Assembly: GCA_023213315.1 (NCBI GenBank)
Contig: JAKCPI010006059.1
Span: 1-64,000, forward strand
DNA: 64,000 bases
Direction of reading: 5' to 3'
DNA from: Euborellia annulipes
Taxonomy: Eukaryota > Arthropoda > Insecta > Dermaptera > Anisolabididae
The position numbers and the translations under genes are program-made. The notes under the pieces were generated by a model that did not search any database, was not told where the DNA came from, and saw nothing but the letters and a program-made list of their open reading frames with translations. Below, piece by piece: positions 42,501 through 52,650 of this stretch. The first letter of the stretch is position 1, and each line of letters opens with the position of its first letter.

Positions 42501-45500
42501 TACTTTGGCCGATTTTATTCAAATTTACTTCAACCTAGTTCTTTTAGTTCATAAAACGCTTCAGGAGGTTCTCATGTTTTGCCGATAAGATGGCGTTAGG
42601 GGTCTTAAAAATTTAGCCAAAAAGTCCAACTATTAAGAAAACTTGCCATTAGATGGCAGGATGGTAGGGCTATATTTAGTCTCATTATCTTTTAATTATG
42701 AATAGTTTATAAATATTATTATTTATTATATATATCATTTATAACAGCATAAAAATATATAAATATAGGCCTATAAGTGATCTGATAATGTCGGTTGTTA
42801 GACTAGCCTGCCATCTTTTGCAAGAGTGCTCAACTATTTGGCCAGTAATTTTTAAATAAATACGAAATTTATTTTTGACTTCGTTCCCACTTTATTTAAC
42901 TATTTTAGGTTCGATATTAATGATTTTTACATTTTTAGATGAAAAAAAAAAATTAAAATTGTGTTTATAGTTTTTTTTTTTTGCATTTTCTAAAAATATA
43001 AAAAAAATATTTTTTAATTAATCGTATTGTATCTAACAAAGCTGTGAGAGTTATTTATTGGCGAGGCCAAACATCCCATGGGTCCCGGGAATCGAACCCA
43101 GGATCTCCAGCCTTTCCGGGGCATAGGCGTGCTGTCTATTACACCGGACACTCGACCTACACCAATAAAACTCACTTCCCCTTATATGTAGTTAGTCGTG
43201 CAAGTTACTAACAACGTGAAAAACTTTAAAGAAAAATTTTCCACTTGTGCGCCGCTATTTAAACCAGTAGAGGGACAGATATCTTAAAAAGCGGCGAAGT
43301 GATAAATTTTTCTTTAAAGTTTTTCACTTTGTTAGTGACTTGCACGAATGATTCAATGTGGCCTCCTGAAGCTCCTTAAGATATTGTGTTCACAGACAGA
43401 TGGACACACACATATAAGAGGACAGACCATTTTTTTTGGACTCACGCTCTCAAAGCGTGTGCAAATCTCGACATGCTCGCAATACTTTCTATTTCTCTAT
43501 CGCTGGGATTGACCAACTTTACTCCACTCCCGAAAAAAAATCCTGGCTCTGGTACTGCATTACATAGGGTATATATAGGTAAGAAAAATAAAGAATAGAT
43601 TACAAAATTTTGTATAAAAAATAAAAATTTAAAAATGTAGGAGCTGAAAAATTTCAAATTAATCATAGAGCAGTTTAACAAGGAAAAGAGATTGTTTATC
43701 GCTAAACTTGATATATATATGTGGGGGGGTGTGGGTGGTGGGGTGGGGGTGGTGGTGTTGGCGGGTTGGAAATGGTCTCGATTGGGGTGTTTGTGTCTTT
43801 TGAATGTTATGGGGGTGGGTCATTTTTTGTGGGAGTTGGTTGGAAATAATGTTATGGATGTTGTGAGGGGTTTTTTGTGGTGTTCTTCTTTGGTTTTTTC
43901 GGAAAATTTGTTAAATTGTAATGGTTTTTCGAATGTTTTCTTGATGAAGATGGGTGGGTGGAGGGGCTTGGAATCTAGTTAGGATAAAAAGTTGCCCCAC
44001 TACCTATATATATATATAAAAATTGAATTTTTTATCGGGAGTAAAAATGATAAGGAAATATAATGAATATAGATATGTATATAAATGTGGAAATGGTATT
44101 ATAATAAAGTTTACAGATTTTGGAATAAAAGAAATTAGTTTTTATAGAAAGAGAATAAATTAGTTTGGATAAAAAATTTATTTGAAAAATAAAGTTTGGT
44201 GTGTTTGGATAAGATAGTGTGGTTATAGAGTAGAGAAAAGGTTGGTTGGAATAATTGATGATAATATAATTGGGAGAATAATATGATAATATATAGGGTA
44301 TAAATATTGTATGGGTGTAGGTGGAAAAATATTGTTTATATAGATAAATAAAAGTTAAAAATATATATATATATTAATAAAAGAATCTGATTTTCGGTTT
44401 AACTATGGTTTATTTATAAAAATTACAACGTTTCGGCTACTCATTCTGTGGCCTTCTTCAGGCAAATTCAGTTAAGATTACAAAGATTGTCACAGTTGTA
44501 ACAACCTTAACTGGATTTGCCTGAAGGTGACAGAATGAGTGGCCGAAACGTTGTAATTTTTACAAATAAACCACGGTTCTTTGATTAATGATAACAACTG
44601 TGAAAGCCTAAGCTCCAAAATATATATATTGAATATAATGAATTAAATGAAATTAAATATGAACTTACAGGTGTTGGAATAAAATTATTCTCAAATGAAC
44701 TCATTTCTCTACATGAAAACCAAAAGTCGATAAAAACTCTAGCAACAAGTTCACTCCTCCATATTTCAATAAAAGGATTCCTTTGCGATTGAGCGTACAT
44801 TGAGAGACATTTCACTTGATCATAAAGATGATGGAATTGTGGCAAAAGCGATCGATTCATTCTGAAAAATATCAAATCATAATACTTTAATTTAAATATA
44901 AAAAAAAATCATGTGAAGTTGTAATGTTGCTGTCGAATTTTAACAATAAAGGAGCTGGCAGCCGGGAAATTAGTCTTAACAAAATGAAACTTCCAATATT
45001 GGAGATAGTATTGGCTTTAAAAGAATAATGTCCCCTTCAGTCTACAGTACGCATTTCTAGTGAGTATTCAAATCAGAGGAAGCTCAGATATCCACATCTT
45101 GTGGATACGTAGATGGCGACCACGAGCTACCCTAGTTGGGACTGGCAGTACTTATGTTCTTTGCATGTCAGGCTCTTCTCTTCTATATTTTGAACAGACG
45201 TCAGACCGTGCGACGGGCCGGCCTGTTCTATTCCTTCCCGCTCCCGGCCACCGACCCCGCACCGCGGGATTAAGGCGAAGATGAACTCAAATCAGAGCGC
45301 ATTTAGAGATAATTCTATAATTTGGCTCAATGCGCTGTCGTTTGAGTTGATATTCTTGAAAAATGGACTGAATATGACATTATTCAAATAAATACAATAC
45401 TGTCTCCAATGACGGGAGTTTCAATTCGTGGAGGCTAATTTCTTGTTAAATGAAAATAAATGAGTTTTATTTCACAATACAAAACGAAATTACTTTCTTG

Positions 45501-46993
45501 CCAATCTAATATATATTAGGGTGGCTGCAAAAAACAAAATTTTTTCATTTCTTTCGGCCGAACCTCTTAAAAGTTGTTTTTTGGCTAGAAAATGATAATG
45601 GCAAAGTTTTAGCTAAATTGGATAACGTTAACCCGTGCCTCATCGAGGTGAGAAACAACGTGTATATCCATCAAAATGTCGAAATCGAATTTTTGACATG
45701 AAACGTAGTAACAGAAAGTTTGGAAACCGCTGCTTTAAGAGTTCCCTATTATCTCTTCCTGTCTCCTTTAGCAAATTCCCTTTAATATTAATGTCATGTT
45801 AATATTTACCCGTCGTATCTCTGTTGAAGATTATAATTGGTCAATTCTGGCCTGACTGGAGATCCATCACAAGGCAAAAAATGAACAAGATACTCTTCAA
45901 TAATGTGAAGATAAACAGTTTCTCCAGAGTTCCATAGATTTGAAGGTAATTTAAGATTTGGATTTACGAGATGATAAGCATAATGAAAAATATAAAATTC
46001 AAAAGAATCTAAAGGTGTGTTAAGGAAAAGTTTATTTTTCATAGAAATTCCTCTATTTCTTCTTGTTTATAAAGGATACTTAGTAAAAGATATCTTGGTA
46101 CTTTATTCTGTTGATCATACTGAAATTTACCTAAATAAAAAGGTATTGAAATGCCATCTTCTATTGACTTTTTTATTTTAAGCTAAAAAATCAAAATATG
46201 AAAGTTAGAAATAGGGATAGGTTTGTACTCGAATTTGCTGTATCAGGTACTAGTTGAAAACAGGTACTCGTTCGTACCTGATACTTTTTTACCCGAAACA
46301 AACATTTTCTGCGGAAAATTCTTTCCCCTGCCGTTTAACTTTTTTTTTTAGGTACACGAAATTTTTCCCGCCCTGCGAAAACATTTTTTTTTCCCTGATA
46401 CTCGAGTACATGGTACTTTTCGCCAGTACCCGTTTTGTGTTCCTGATACAAAGTATCAGATTGATACAGTATCACCCAGCTCTAGTTAGATGGCATCATG
46501 TTGGATAACAGAAGAAATCCAGCATTTGATAATAAATTTTGTGTCGATGCCATTGTATTTTCTTTATATTTAATTAAAAAAAAATTAATAAACTTACCGG
46601 CAGATATTCTAATGGGAATTCAAATTTGATATAAGGATCAGATAAAAGTTTATAAGCTAATTTCATTAAAGGGCCTTGAGGATGTAGAAATCGAAATAAA
46701 ATATCGAATTCCCGAGAGAGATTTTTCCTATATATGCATCTTAATCCCCATCCAACATGATTGGTGATGCCAAATATACTCTCTATGATAAATGGATAAG
46801 CGCTCTGCAACTCCTTACTGCTGTATTCATCAATTATTTTAGCAATCTCATCGCAGCGATAATCAATTTGAATATTAAGAGCATTTTGAAGTCTCAGCTA
46901 AAAGATGAATAGAATAAGAGATTAGATTTATTTATTTAAATTATAAAAATAATAACTAAAATATCTGACATGTAAAAGATCACTCGAAGACAT
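35329..46993 (-). CDS. SMPD4: Sphingomyelin phosphodiesterase 4 (neutral sphingomyelinase 3)
   Basis: Fourteen minus-strand exons: 46970-46993, 46598-46897, 46121-46182, 45810-46052, 44669-44861, 42325-42399, 42149-42261, 41921-42061, 41669-41858, 39803-40258, 39651-39734, 38735-38917, 38465-38666, 35329-35546. They sum to 2484 nt (827 aa plus stop) with consistent phases; the acceptor of exon 4 has two alternatives a few codons upstream. Family blocks in order: FIIESIFG, GWGLRCIYRKNLSREFDILF, FLHPQGPLMKLAYKLLSDPY, FEFPLEYLP, SFEFYIFHYAYHL, IEIWRSELVARVFIDFWFS, EHVRAIRNLIKYLHYFTNSV, TRWPLDSSFRLILEAWLSYI, WLPFIANNLLTYTVIFHQVI, GDPELWPITSHENALLVRLF, FHRQDLIGRIARLI. One membrane segment near residues 768-785 (IQYLMMLFLVWVVYLFL) anchors the tail, as known for this ER/nuclear-envelope enzyme that hydrolyses sphingomyelin. 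The first exon encodes only MSSSDLLH. Introns hold many MITEs. Confidence 0.93.
35682..36259. mobile_element. TTAA-flanked non-autonomous element
   Basis: Left GGGGGAGTAGGAGCGGCCG and right, inverted, GGCGGAGTAGGAGTGAAGC ends are each bordered by TTAA (35678-35681, 36260-36263). The interior carries AAATAGTTCAGCATTCTTGC, AAAGATGACAGGCTAGTCTA and CGCCATCTTATCGGCAAAAA. Related blocks are at 42563-42845, 60545-60850 and 63868-64000. The TTAA borders suggest piggyBac-type mobilisation; the terminal bases are not classical for it. Confidence 0.65.
36840..36986. mobile_element. hAT-type MITE (CATGGGCGTAAC family)
   Basis: Ends CATGGGCGTAACTAGAGAATT and TAATTACGCCCATG with an exact 8-bp duplication AACACACC (36832-36839, 36987-36994). 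Lies in the last intron of SMPD4. Confidence 0.9.
37112..37337. repeat. Foldback with roughly 90-bp arms and hammerhead-like core
   Basis: Arms 37112-37204 and 37243-37337 are near-perfect inverted copies (CAATGTTGGGTAGCGAGGAT facing its reverse at the right end; GCGAAAGTTTTATTTT at the inner edges). The right arm holds CTGAAGA (37235-37241), a GGC/GCC-closed stem and GAAACGTC (37263-37270). Intronic in SMPD4. Confidence 0.75.
37684..37760. repeat. Perfect 35-bp hairpin
   Basis: TGAAAAACATATAACCAAGT.. (37684-37718) and its exact reverse complement (37726-37760) are separated by the 7-base loop TAAGCGC. Intronic in SMPD4. No homologous second copy was noticed. Confidence 0.85.
39095..39222 (+). 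repeat. tRNA-derived SINE
   Basis: GGCATAGTTGGTAGCGCGCC (A box), GGCCGAGGGTTCGGATCCCA (B box), GATGATTTTATTTAAGCCAT and the inverted pair, ending AATGCCTGGTCCCC. The tRNA-like head is closer to a standard tRNA than in the other copies. Confidence 0.75.
39338..39547. mobile_element. Tc1/mariner-type MITE
   Basis: TA at both ends; CAATGAGGGACAATATTAAG and its inverted partner GAGAGACAATATTAACTCC. Same interior as 26462-26670 (ATTTCATTGTTTTT, TTTTATAAAAACAATGAAAT). Confidence 0.85.
40320..40735. repeat. GC-richer repeat with hammerhead-like core, unknown family
   Basis: In an SMPD4 intron. The minus strand reads CTTGAAAATGGCTCC.. (about 40437 downward), an inverted GGAGAGCC, GAAACGTCGAGTAAATCTCA. 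The rest (40440-40730) is much richer in G and C than the intron around it and ends TTGCAAACTAGCAATC. A frame at 40464-40712 has no similarity I recognise. It may be a fragment of a Penelope-like element, some of which carry hammerhead motifs, but no reverse transcriptase is present. Confidence 0.4.
41255..41570 (+). repeat. Repeat R, degraded copy
   Basis: Shortened blocks in the usual order: TGGGTTAATGGAGTACAACA, GAGAATATACATTTAG, GGTCGATTTTGTCAAAAGCC, TTGATTCAGGGGGTCAAGGA, TCTCGCATCGAATTTTTGAC, ending TTCTCTCTATATATATA. Intronic in SMPD4. Confidence 0.5.
42563..42845. repeat. TTAA-element family copy, partial
   Basis: Inverted relative to 35682-36259: TTTTGCCGATAAGATGGCGT, ACTTGCCATTAGATGGCAGG, GTTAGACTAGCCTGCCATCT, TTTTGCAAGAGTGCTCAAC. 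The outer TTAA ends are missing. Intronic in SMPD4. Confidence 0.6.
43055..43350 (-). repeat. tRNA-derived SINE, second family, with inverted flank
   Basis: The minus strand has GGTGTAGGTCGAGTGTCCGG, GGAGATCCTGGGTTCGATTC, CCGGGACCCATGGGATGTTT. The 5' block CTTTAAAGTTTTTCACGTTG is present and then repeated in the opposite direction at 43308-43335, leaving the SINE head palindromic. Intronic in SMPD4. Confidence 0.65.
43721..44385. other. Cytosine-depleted block
   Basis: On the plus strand, 43721-43980 is G+T-rich with about 12 C in 260 bases. 44041-44340 has only one C in 300 bases while keeping many G. A short normal stretch (GCCCCACTACC, 43994-44004) separates the two parts. On the SMPD4 transcript strand it is therefore almost free of G. 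Bordered on the right by the foldback at 44400. No coding or known repeat was recognised; the frame at 43692-43982 exists only because C-less DNA has few stops on that strand. Confidence 0.8.
44400..44575. repeat. Foldback repeat with two hammerhead-like cores
   Basis: Inverted arms: GGTTTATTTATAAAAATTAC, AACGTTTCGGC.ACTCATTCTG, TTCAGGCAAATTCAGTTAAG facing their reverse. The minus-strand core (44430-44461) reads CTGAAGA, stem GGCCAC..GTAGCC, GAAACGTTG. The plus-strand core (44521-44550) has CTGAAGG instead. Same family as 1630-1800. Confidence 0.7.
45060..45290. repeat. GC-rich dispersed repeat, uninterrupted relative of the 10430 region
   Basis: Read on the minus strand, GGGTAGCTCGTGGTCGCCAT..CCACAAGATGTGGA matches the sequence around the MITE at 10493-10718 without the insertion. 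The 45180-45275 part is GC-rich (GCGACGGGCCGGCCTG). Intronic in SMPD4; not a gene as far as I can see. Confidence 0.5.
46205..46495. repeat. Degenerate repeat with GTATCAGGTAC motifs
   Basis: Many copies of GGTAC/GTACC and GATAC/GTATC (CTGTATCAGGTACTAG, CGTACCTGATAC, CCTGATACAAAGTATC) in mixed orientation, ending CACCCAGCTCTAGTTAG. Probably an old inverted-repeat element in SMPD4 intron 2. Confidence 0.4.
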
Positions 46994-47610
46994 AGCATTG
47001 ATTAATTTCAGAGATATATGATAGTACTAAAAGAAAAATTTGAAATTAATATCTTTGTCAGTTATTAATGTATATGTATCGTTAGTAAGAATTTAAAATA
47101 AAAGCTAAATAGTTGAATTTACAAATATTTAATTAGTATAAAAATGACATTTATTTATGTTGTTGACATTCTTATAAATTTTTCGTTGCAAACTTTACTT
47201 TTTAAAATTTGAAAGATGGTTCGTGGCTAATTTACCGACGAATGGAGGCAACTTTTCAAAATTAAAAAAAAAAATAATTTTATTTTTATTTTGAAATTGT
47301 AATTATTTGAAAGAAAAATTTAAAAGAATACAATATATTTCCTGAAAGACTAGTGAATAAGTGCAGCTACGTTTACTAGGAATTTCGGGATGAAAATAAT
47401 TTTCCTGTAATCCCGAGAAGGTCCTCTTTATGCATATAAAATTTCATTTCAAAATTCACTAGTTCCTTCTTTTGAGCAAGGGGGGGGGGCCTTGCTACGC
47501 CACTGGCCGAGAATTCCCTGGTTTTAAATTTTTTTTAATCGAAGGAAACCGAACTGCATACCGAAGGACCGAAACAATTGGGTCGGGACCCCTGCAAGTT
47601 GTTTTTTGCC

Positions 47611-47788
47611 CATGGGCGTAACTTGGGGGGTGCCGGGGGGCCTAGCCCCCCCCCCACAGAAGGTTCGTGGCCCCCTCCCAGAAAGCTCCTTGCCCCAAGA
47701 AAAGAAAAATAGGGGACTTTCCAGGCCCACCGGAGGATAGCTGGTCCCATGGCCCTCCCCCCAGCCAAATTCTCTAGTTACGCCCATG
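47611..47788 (-). mobile_element. hAT-type MITE (CATGGGCGTAAC family)
   Basis: CATGGGCGTAACTTGGGGGG at one end and TCTCTAGTTACGCCCATG at the other, with the family interior (GGGACCAGCTATCC.., inverted relative to 36840). The 8-bp flanks do not match, so the insertion is old or rearranged. Confidence 0.7.
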
Positions 47789-48639
47789 GTGGTCTTCAAA
47801 CAATTTTGAAAGCAAAATGAGAACAGCATCTAAAAAATAATTGATTTTTGAATTTTAAGAGAAAGTAAAAATTAATATGTCAAAATAAATTTGGAAAATC
47901 GATTTTTAATCATTTTCAGAACGTTTTGAGACTAAAATTTCATTGTTTTTGCTTGAATATTTTATATACTAAGTTATTCAATCAATATCAAGGCCTAAAT
48001 GTGTTTATTTAATTAAAAAACAATAAATTAGGATGATTAGAAAATGAAGGCGGCAGTTTAAATATGAAGATGTAAAAGGCAATTAATAAACCCCCATTTT
48101 ATGTGGTCGTAGTTAAATAAAAAAATGTCTATAGCTTTATAATTGATTGAAAAGACCAGTTTTGCATTTTTCCACAAATCCAACGAAAAATAAGAGAGAT
48201 ATAGCGAGTTTTTGAAAAGCGAATGTGCGCGTGAAGAAAAGCCTAGACGAGAGTGAAGCGAGGCTCCCTGGCTGCACTCTGGGCGCCGATCGAATTAGAA
48301 AAAACAAATTGATGCTCTCCCATCATTTGAAATTATTGCCAAATTGATTGATTTCATCTTTTTATGCTTTTATAAAATTTTATTCGAAACTTTTTTCAAC
48401 TATAAGAATAAAAGACTGCATATTTATCTATAAAAAATTCAATCCTTTGAGAAAAAATAAAATTTCAAAATATTTTGTCTTCAATCAAAGAGATGCTTAT
48501 TTCTCATAAATATATTAAATAATAAAATCCTTCCCTTTAGACCTTTAGTTCAGTGCTTGTTAAACTTTTTGAGTCGCGGCCCCGTTGGAACCCAAATAAA
48601 TATCTCACGGCCCCCCCCCATTTTTTACATTCTCTTGCC

Positions 48640-48965
48640 TATGTGTGTTCAATTTTAAGCATGAAGGAATTGAGCTAGGAGGGTGAACTTTTATATTTAA
48701 GTTAGACACCCCCTGAGGCGTGGAAATAAGCTTTTAATCAAAATCAGCTAAAAAGTACTAGTACTTTACTGATGTAGTTTTTCAGTTTTTTTCGATTTTC
48801 TCAAAATTCGCTTTCACGATTTTTTTTTTAAATTAATAAATCAATTATTTTTTAGATGCTCTTTAAAACGTATATTCTTATTTTGCCGTTGAAATATTCT
48901 GAAGACCACTTTACTCTTGTTCTTCATAGGAAAGATAGGTGAAATGGTTGCCATGGTAACAGAAT
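48640..48965 (-). repeat. Repeat R, partial
   Basis: Inverted copy: TTCAATTTTAAGCATGAAGG, TTATATTTAAGTTAGACACC, AGTACTAGTACTTTACTGAT, TTTCGATTTTCTCAAAATTC, GGTTGCCATGGTAACAGAAT. It shows the state of the site where the 6043-6382 element inserted elsewhere. Confidence 0.65.
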
Positions 48966-49783
48966 TTAAATCTTTACTTTTTAGATTAACTTTGATATTT
49001 AACTACCCTACAGTAATACAAGATCGAAATATCGCTTGTGTTCAAATAAATATAACAAGCATGTGATGATGAAGAATTGAAAGATTTTACATCTAACTAA
49101 ATATATAACTATCATTTATTTGGCAATATTCTCCGACTGCTTAGTTAATTTTATTTATCTCGTTCAATTTTTATAATTCTTCCAAATGTCCAATAAAAAA
49201 AAAAAATTTAACTTAAAAGCTGTTAAATTATTATTTTTAAAAAGAGAAATCATTTTTCTTAGAAAAGAGGGAAGGGGGATGGGGCGCCTGGCGCGTTTTC
49301 TCCTCAGCAACAATCAGAGCGGTGGGGTGGGGGAAGCCTGCCAGCCACGACCCTCCCCTCCTTTGGCCAATTTAAGAGCCCTAAATAAATAACATTGGAA
49401 ATGAATAAAAATATTGATAAATCAATTGTCTATAACTCGGAAACGGCGCATCCAATTCGCATCGGATTTTTTGTAATGAGTTTAGAATTTCCTAGAGAAT
49501 ATTCACATGGAACTAAAATTGAATAATTAAGAATATATTTTTTCTTTAATCTAACCACCCGTTCAACCAATCAAATGATAGTAAAAAGGATCATCGTTCT
49601 ATAATCTCTGAAATTTTTCCTTTTATCTGTATATAAAATTTTCAAACAGTTTTTTTTTTTTTTTTTTTAATTTCTCTTTATTAGCATCTCCGCACTCATC
49701 AAATAAACGAATATTATATAAATTTTAAAAAAATACCTTAGGGATTGTCCACATATTACGTAACGCGTTAGGGGAGGGAGAGG

Positions 49784-49939
49784 CATGGGCGTAACTAGGG
49801 GGGTGCCAGGGGGGCATGCCTCCCCCCCCCAGAAAGCTCCATGCCCCAAGAAAAATTGAGAAAATATGGGGCTTTCCAGTACCTCCGGAGGATAGCTGGT
49901 CCCATGTCCCCCCAGCCAAATTCTCTACTTACGCCCATG
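49784..49939 (-). mobile_element. hAT-type MITE (CATGGGCGTAAC family)
   Basis: CATGGGCGTAACTAGGGGGG and TTACGCCCATG ends; interior AAGAAAAATTGAGAAAATAT and GGTCCCATGTCCCC. No matching 8-bp flank. Confidence 0.7.
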
Positions 49940-50110
49940 TTTTTGACCAAAGAAAGTCGAACCGAAGCCGAGAATTCCCTAGTTGTTTAAAAAATTTTTT
50001 GTCTTTTCAAATGTGAATACAAATAAAAGACAAAAAGAATCATTTTCAATAACAATATGAACAAACTTTGTGCTTCACAAGAATATTTAGGAGAACATAG
50101 AATGAAATGC

Positions 50111-50296
50111 TTAGGCTCAACGCACACCAATTGAGCAAAACGCTCTTGGACAAAACGTTTTGCTCAATGCTAACGCACACCGAATAGGCAAAATGTTTTG
50201 CCATTGAGCAAAAACGCTCAATGACAAAACATTTAGCTCAATGTTGTCGAATCATGCTCAATTGTGTTTTGCCTCATCGGTGTGCGTTGACCCATA
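50111..50296. mobile_element. Inverted-repeat element, GCAAAACG-rich
   Basis: Ends GGCTCAACGCACACC and GGTGTGCGTTGACCC are inverted. The interior repeats GAGCAAAACG/CGTTTTGC many times. Non-coding; the superfamily is unclear because the flanks give no convincing duplication. Confidence 0.6.
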
Positions 50297-50390
50297 AAAA
50301 AGCATTGAAAAAACAGTTTTAGGAGGAACAAGGGCGGTCCTAGCCTTACATTATGGGGGGATCACTGTGTTTTTTTTTTTTTTAAATAAT

Positions 50391-50600
50391 AAACACTCAC
50401 ACTCACACACACATTCACACAGTCTTCTCGGCAACTCAGGCCATATTTTGACAATATTTTGACGATAACCGTTGTATTGAAAATATCTATTGGGGGTTCA
50501 GGCATTTCTATTTAAGCCATCTTAAATGGCCAAAGTTGCCGAAAAGATTGTGTGAATGGGAGAGTGAGTGGGAAAAAAGTGTGTGTTAGAAAAAAAGAAA
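50391..50600. repeat. SINE tail region flanked by inverted tails
   Basis: ACTCACACTCACACACACAT and TCTCGGCAACTCAGGCCAT lead into TTGGGGGTTCAGGCATTTCT; then AAATGGCCAAAGTTGCCGAA and the GTGTGAATGG tail run in the other orientation. It looks like two facing SINE 3' ends with the promoter heads lost. Confidence 0.5.
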
Positions 50601-51584
50601 AGATTTTGGGGGGGGGGGGTCACGACCCCCTTGACCCCCCCTCTGGGACCGCCCTTGAGGAGGAATGAGAGATAGGGATTAGAGAAGTTGACAGGATGTA
50701 TATAAAAAACGGAAGACGGAATAACTATTGAAAATCACTTATATTGATAAGTTTTAACACATATATATAGATAACATCCCATATAAGTTACATTTTGTAA
50801 AAATTTTGAATTTTATAAAATGTATCACAGAAAAATATTGCATTTTGTTATAACAATTATAAAAAACTTTAACATTTTAGAAATCTAGAAAATATACCCT
50901 TGAATTTTTTACTTTAATAAATAAATTATTAAAAAAATATAAGTTAATTAATATTTAAAGCAAAATTCGTATATTACATGAATTGAATTATTATATATAT
51001 ATAAAAACAAATATGTAAATGATTAAAAATGAAATAATTGAAGACAAAGAATATCAAGGGATTTTTATTTTTATTTTTTTATATTATGTTCTAATGCTAT
51101 TGGAATAAAAATGGACTTAAAAAACTTTCAGTGAAATTTGAAACTCTTTAATCTGTGTCGTATACAAATCCCGGCTATCGCGAGAACAAATTAGTAAAAT
51201 GTAAATTAAACTGTTCGGAATAATCCCGCATTTGTTTATATATCAATTATGGCATGATCAATGGCTTTGGCCCACCGAATGAGAGGCTTGTGGAATGAAT
51301 CCAATGCCTTTCCCAGGGAAGAGTCGACTTGAACGAGTTCACACTTATTCGCCTTCAAAATAGCACAGATAGAGAAGTTTAACAGGCTTGTATTCCGTGA
51401 ATATGATGGTCATTATGTCGAAATGTTGAGGGACCGAGTTAACACGTCTATGTTTACCAAACCATTCTGGGCTATTTTGAAGGCCAAGGGTTGAAATAAA
51501 AAATACTATTAGGTCTTCGTTGGGAATGCCAACTGCATTTTGATTCTTAATTTTTAAACACGATGACAATTTGTATTAAGTGGC

Positions 51585-52108
51585 TGTTGTATTTCAACAA
51601 TAGGTGAGGAAGCGGGCAGCCAGGAAGTAAGCCTCTACGAAATGAAACTCTAGACCAGTGTTGGGCAAATTAAGCATATTTTGATTTGTCTACTTCATGA
51701 CGTAGACAAATGCGTAGACAAAGTAGACAATGTAGACAAAGACGTAGACAATGTAGACAAATGGCTCAGCGCTTGTTTTAATTGGCTCTCATCTCAGATC
51801 AGTGATCTGTCATTTCTAGAAACGGCCTAGAAATTCATATACATAAAAATGTCTAAACGCGGAAAACCAATAAACAGACATTTTAATGAATTAAAATTTG
51901 AATTAGGGAAACAAAATTAAAAATATGTTGCAGTGTGTCTTTTTTTGCAAAAAAAAAACCCTGCATAATACAGCTTCTAATATCTAATTCAAATAAAAGT
52001 CACTTAAAATTAAGAATACCGCCATTATCAACGCTGGCAGATGTTTCTTTTTCACCCAATATCTCGCTATATTTGATATAAGCGAGAATATTGGAGTAAC
52101 GAACACTA

Positions 52109-52139
<31 letters not shown>

Positions 52140-52650
52140 CAATTTATTTAGTGTTCGTTCCTCCTATATTCTCGCTTAAAGTGGAATAGAAAAATTGTAA
52201 AATCTCTCTTTACCTATTGATTTCGTGTATATTAGTATCAAAAAATTATATTTATGACGATACATAAAAAATTATGGTGTTGTTAGTCCCACCAAATTTT
52301 TAAATTTTAATTGTCTACATTGTCTACTTTGTCTACATGGATATTGTTCATTTGTCTACATACATTGTCTACGCTTAGACAAAGTAAAGTAGACAATTCG
52401 CCCAAAGCTGCTCAAGACTAGTGGAGACAGTTTCGGCAATAATTAAATAACGCCATCCTCAGTCCATTTTCGAGCTGTAAGCATTGTACATTTTGGATAT
52501 AGTAAAAATGATATCCAAATGTACAATAATGCTTACAGCTTGATGATGGCGATATTTAATTATAGCCGAAACTGTCTCCTCTACTCTTGAGTTTCATTTC
52601 GCAGAGGCTTACTTCCTGGCCGCCCGCTCCGGTGCCTATTGTTGAATATT
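51585..52650. repeat. Foldback repeat split by a hAT MITE
   Basis: The outer arms TTCAACAATAGGTGAGGAAG and GGCAGCCAGGAAGTAAGCCT are matched, inverted, by TTACTTCCTGGCCGCCCGCT and GTGCCTATTGTTGAA. Inner arms (52420-52600) carry hammerhead-like cores: minus CTGAGGA, T, GGC..GCC, GAAAC (52430-52462) and plus TTGATGA, T, GGC..GCC, GAAAC (52540-52572), both followed by TGTC rather than GTC. Confidence 0.65.
51656..52410. mobile_element. hAT-type MITE with GTAGACAA repeats
   Basis: Left CAGTGTTGGGCAAATT and right (inverted) CAGCTTTGGGCGAATT ends. Flanks CTCTAGAC (51648-51655) and CTCAAGAC (52411-52418) match at 7 of 8. Near each end the sequence is an array of GTAGACAA (left) or TTGTCTAC (right), and the centre has an inverted TAAGCGAGAATAT pair around a (TA)n. 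Confidence 0.75.

Noticed and set aside
43692..43982. 96-codon plus-strand frame rich in Gly, Val and Trp
   Set aside because: C-poor, G+T-rich DNA has few stops in this frame; it lies in an SMPD4 intron and has no splice or similarity support.
45060..45284. 74-codon plus-strand frame
   Set aside because: Shares its sequence with a dispersed repeat near 10430-10740; no similarity to proteins.
47524..47829. 101-codon minus-strand frame
   Set aside because: Covers a hAT MITE with G/C runs and part of a dispersed repeat.
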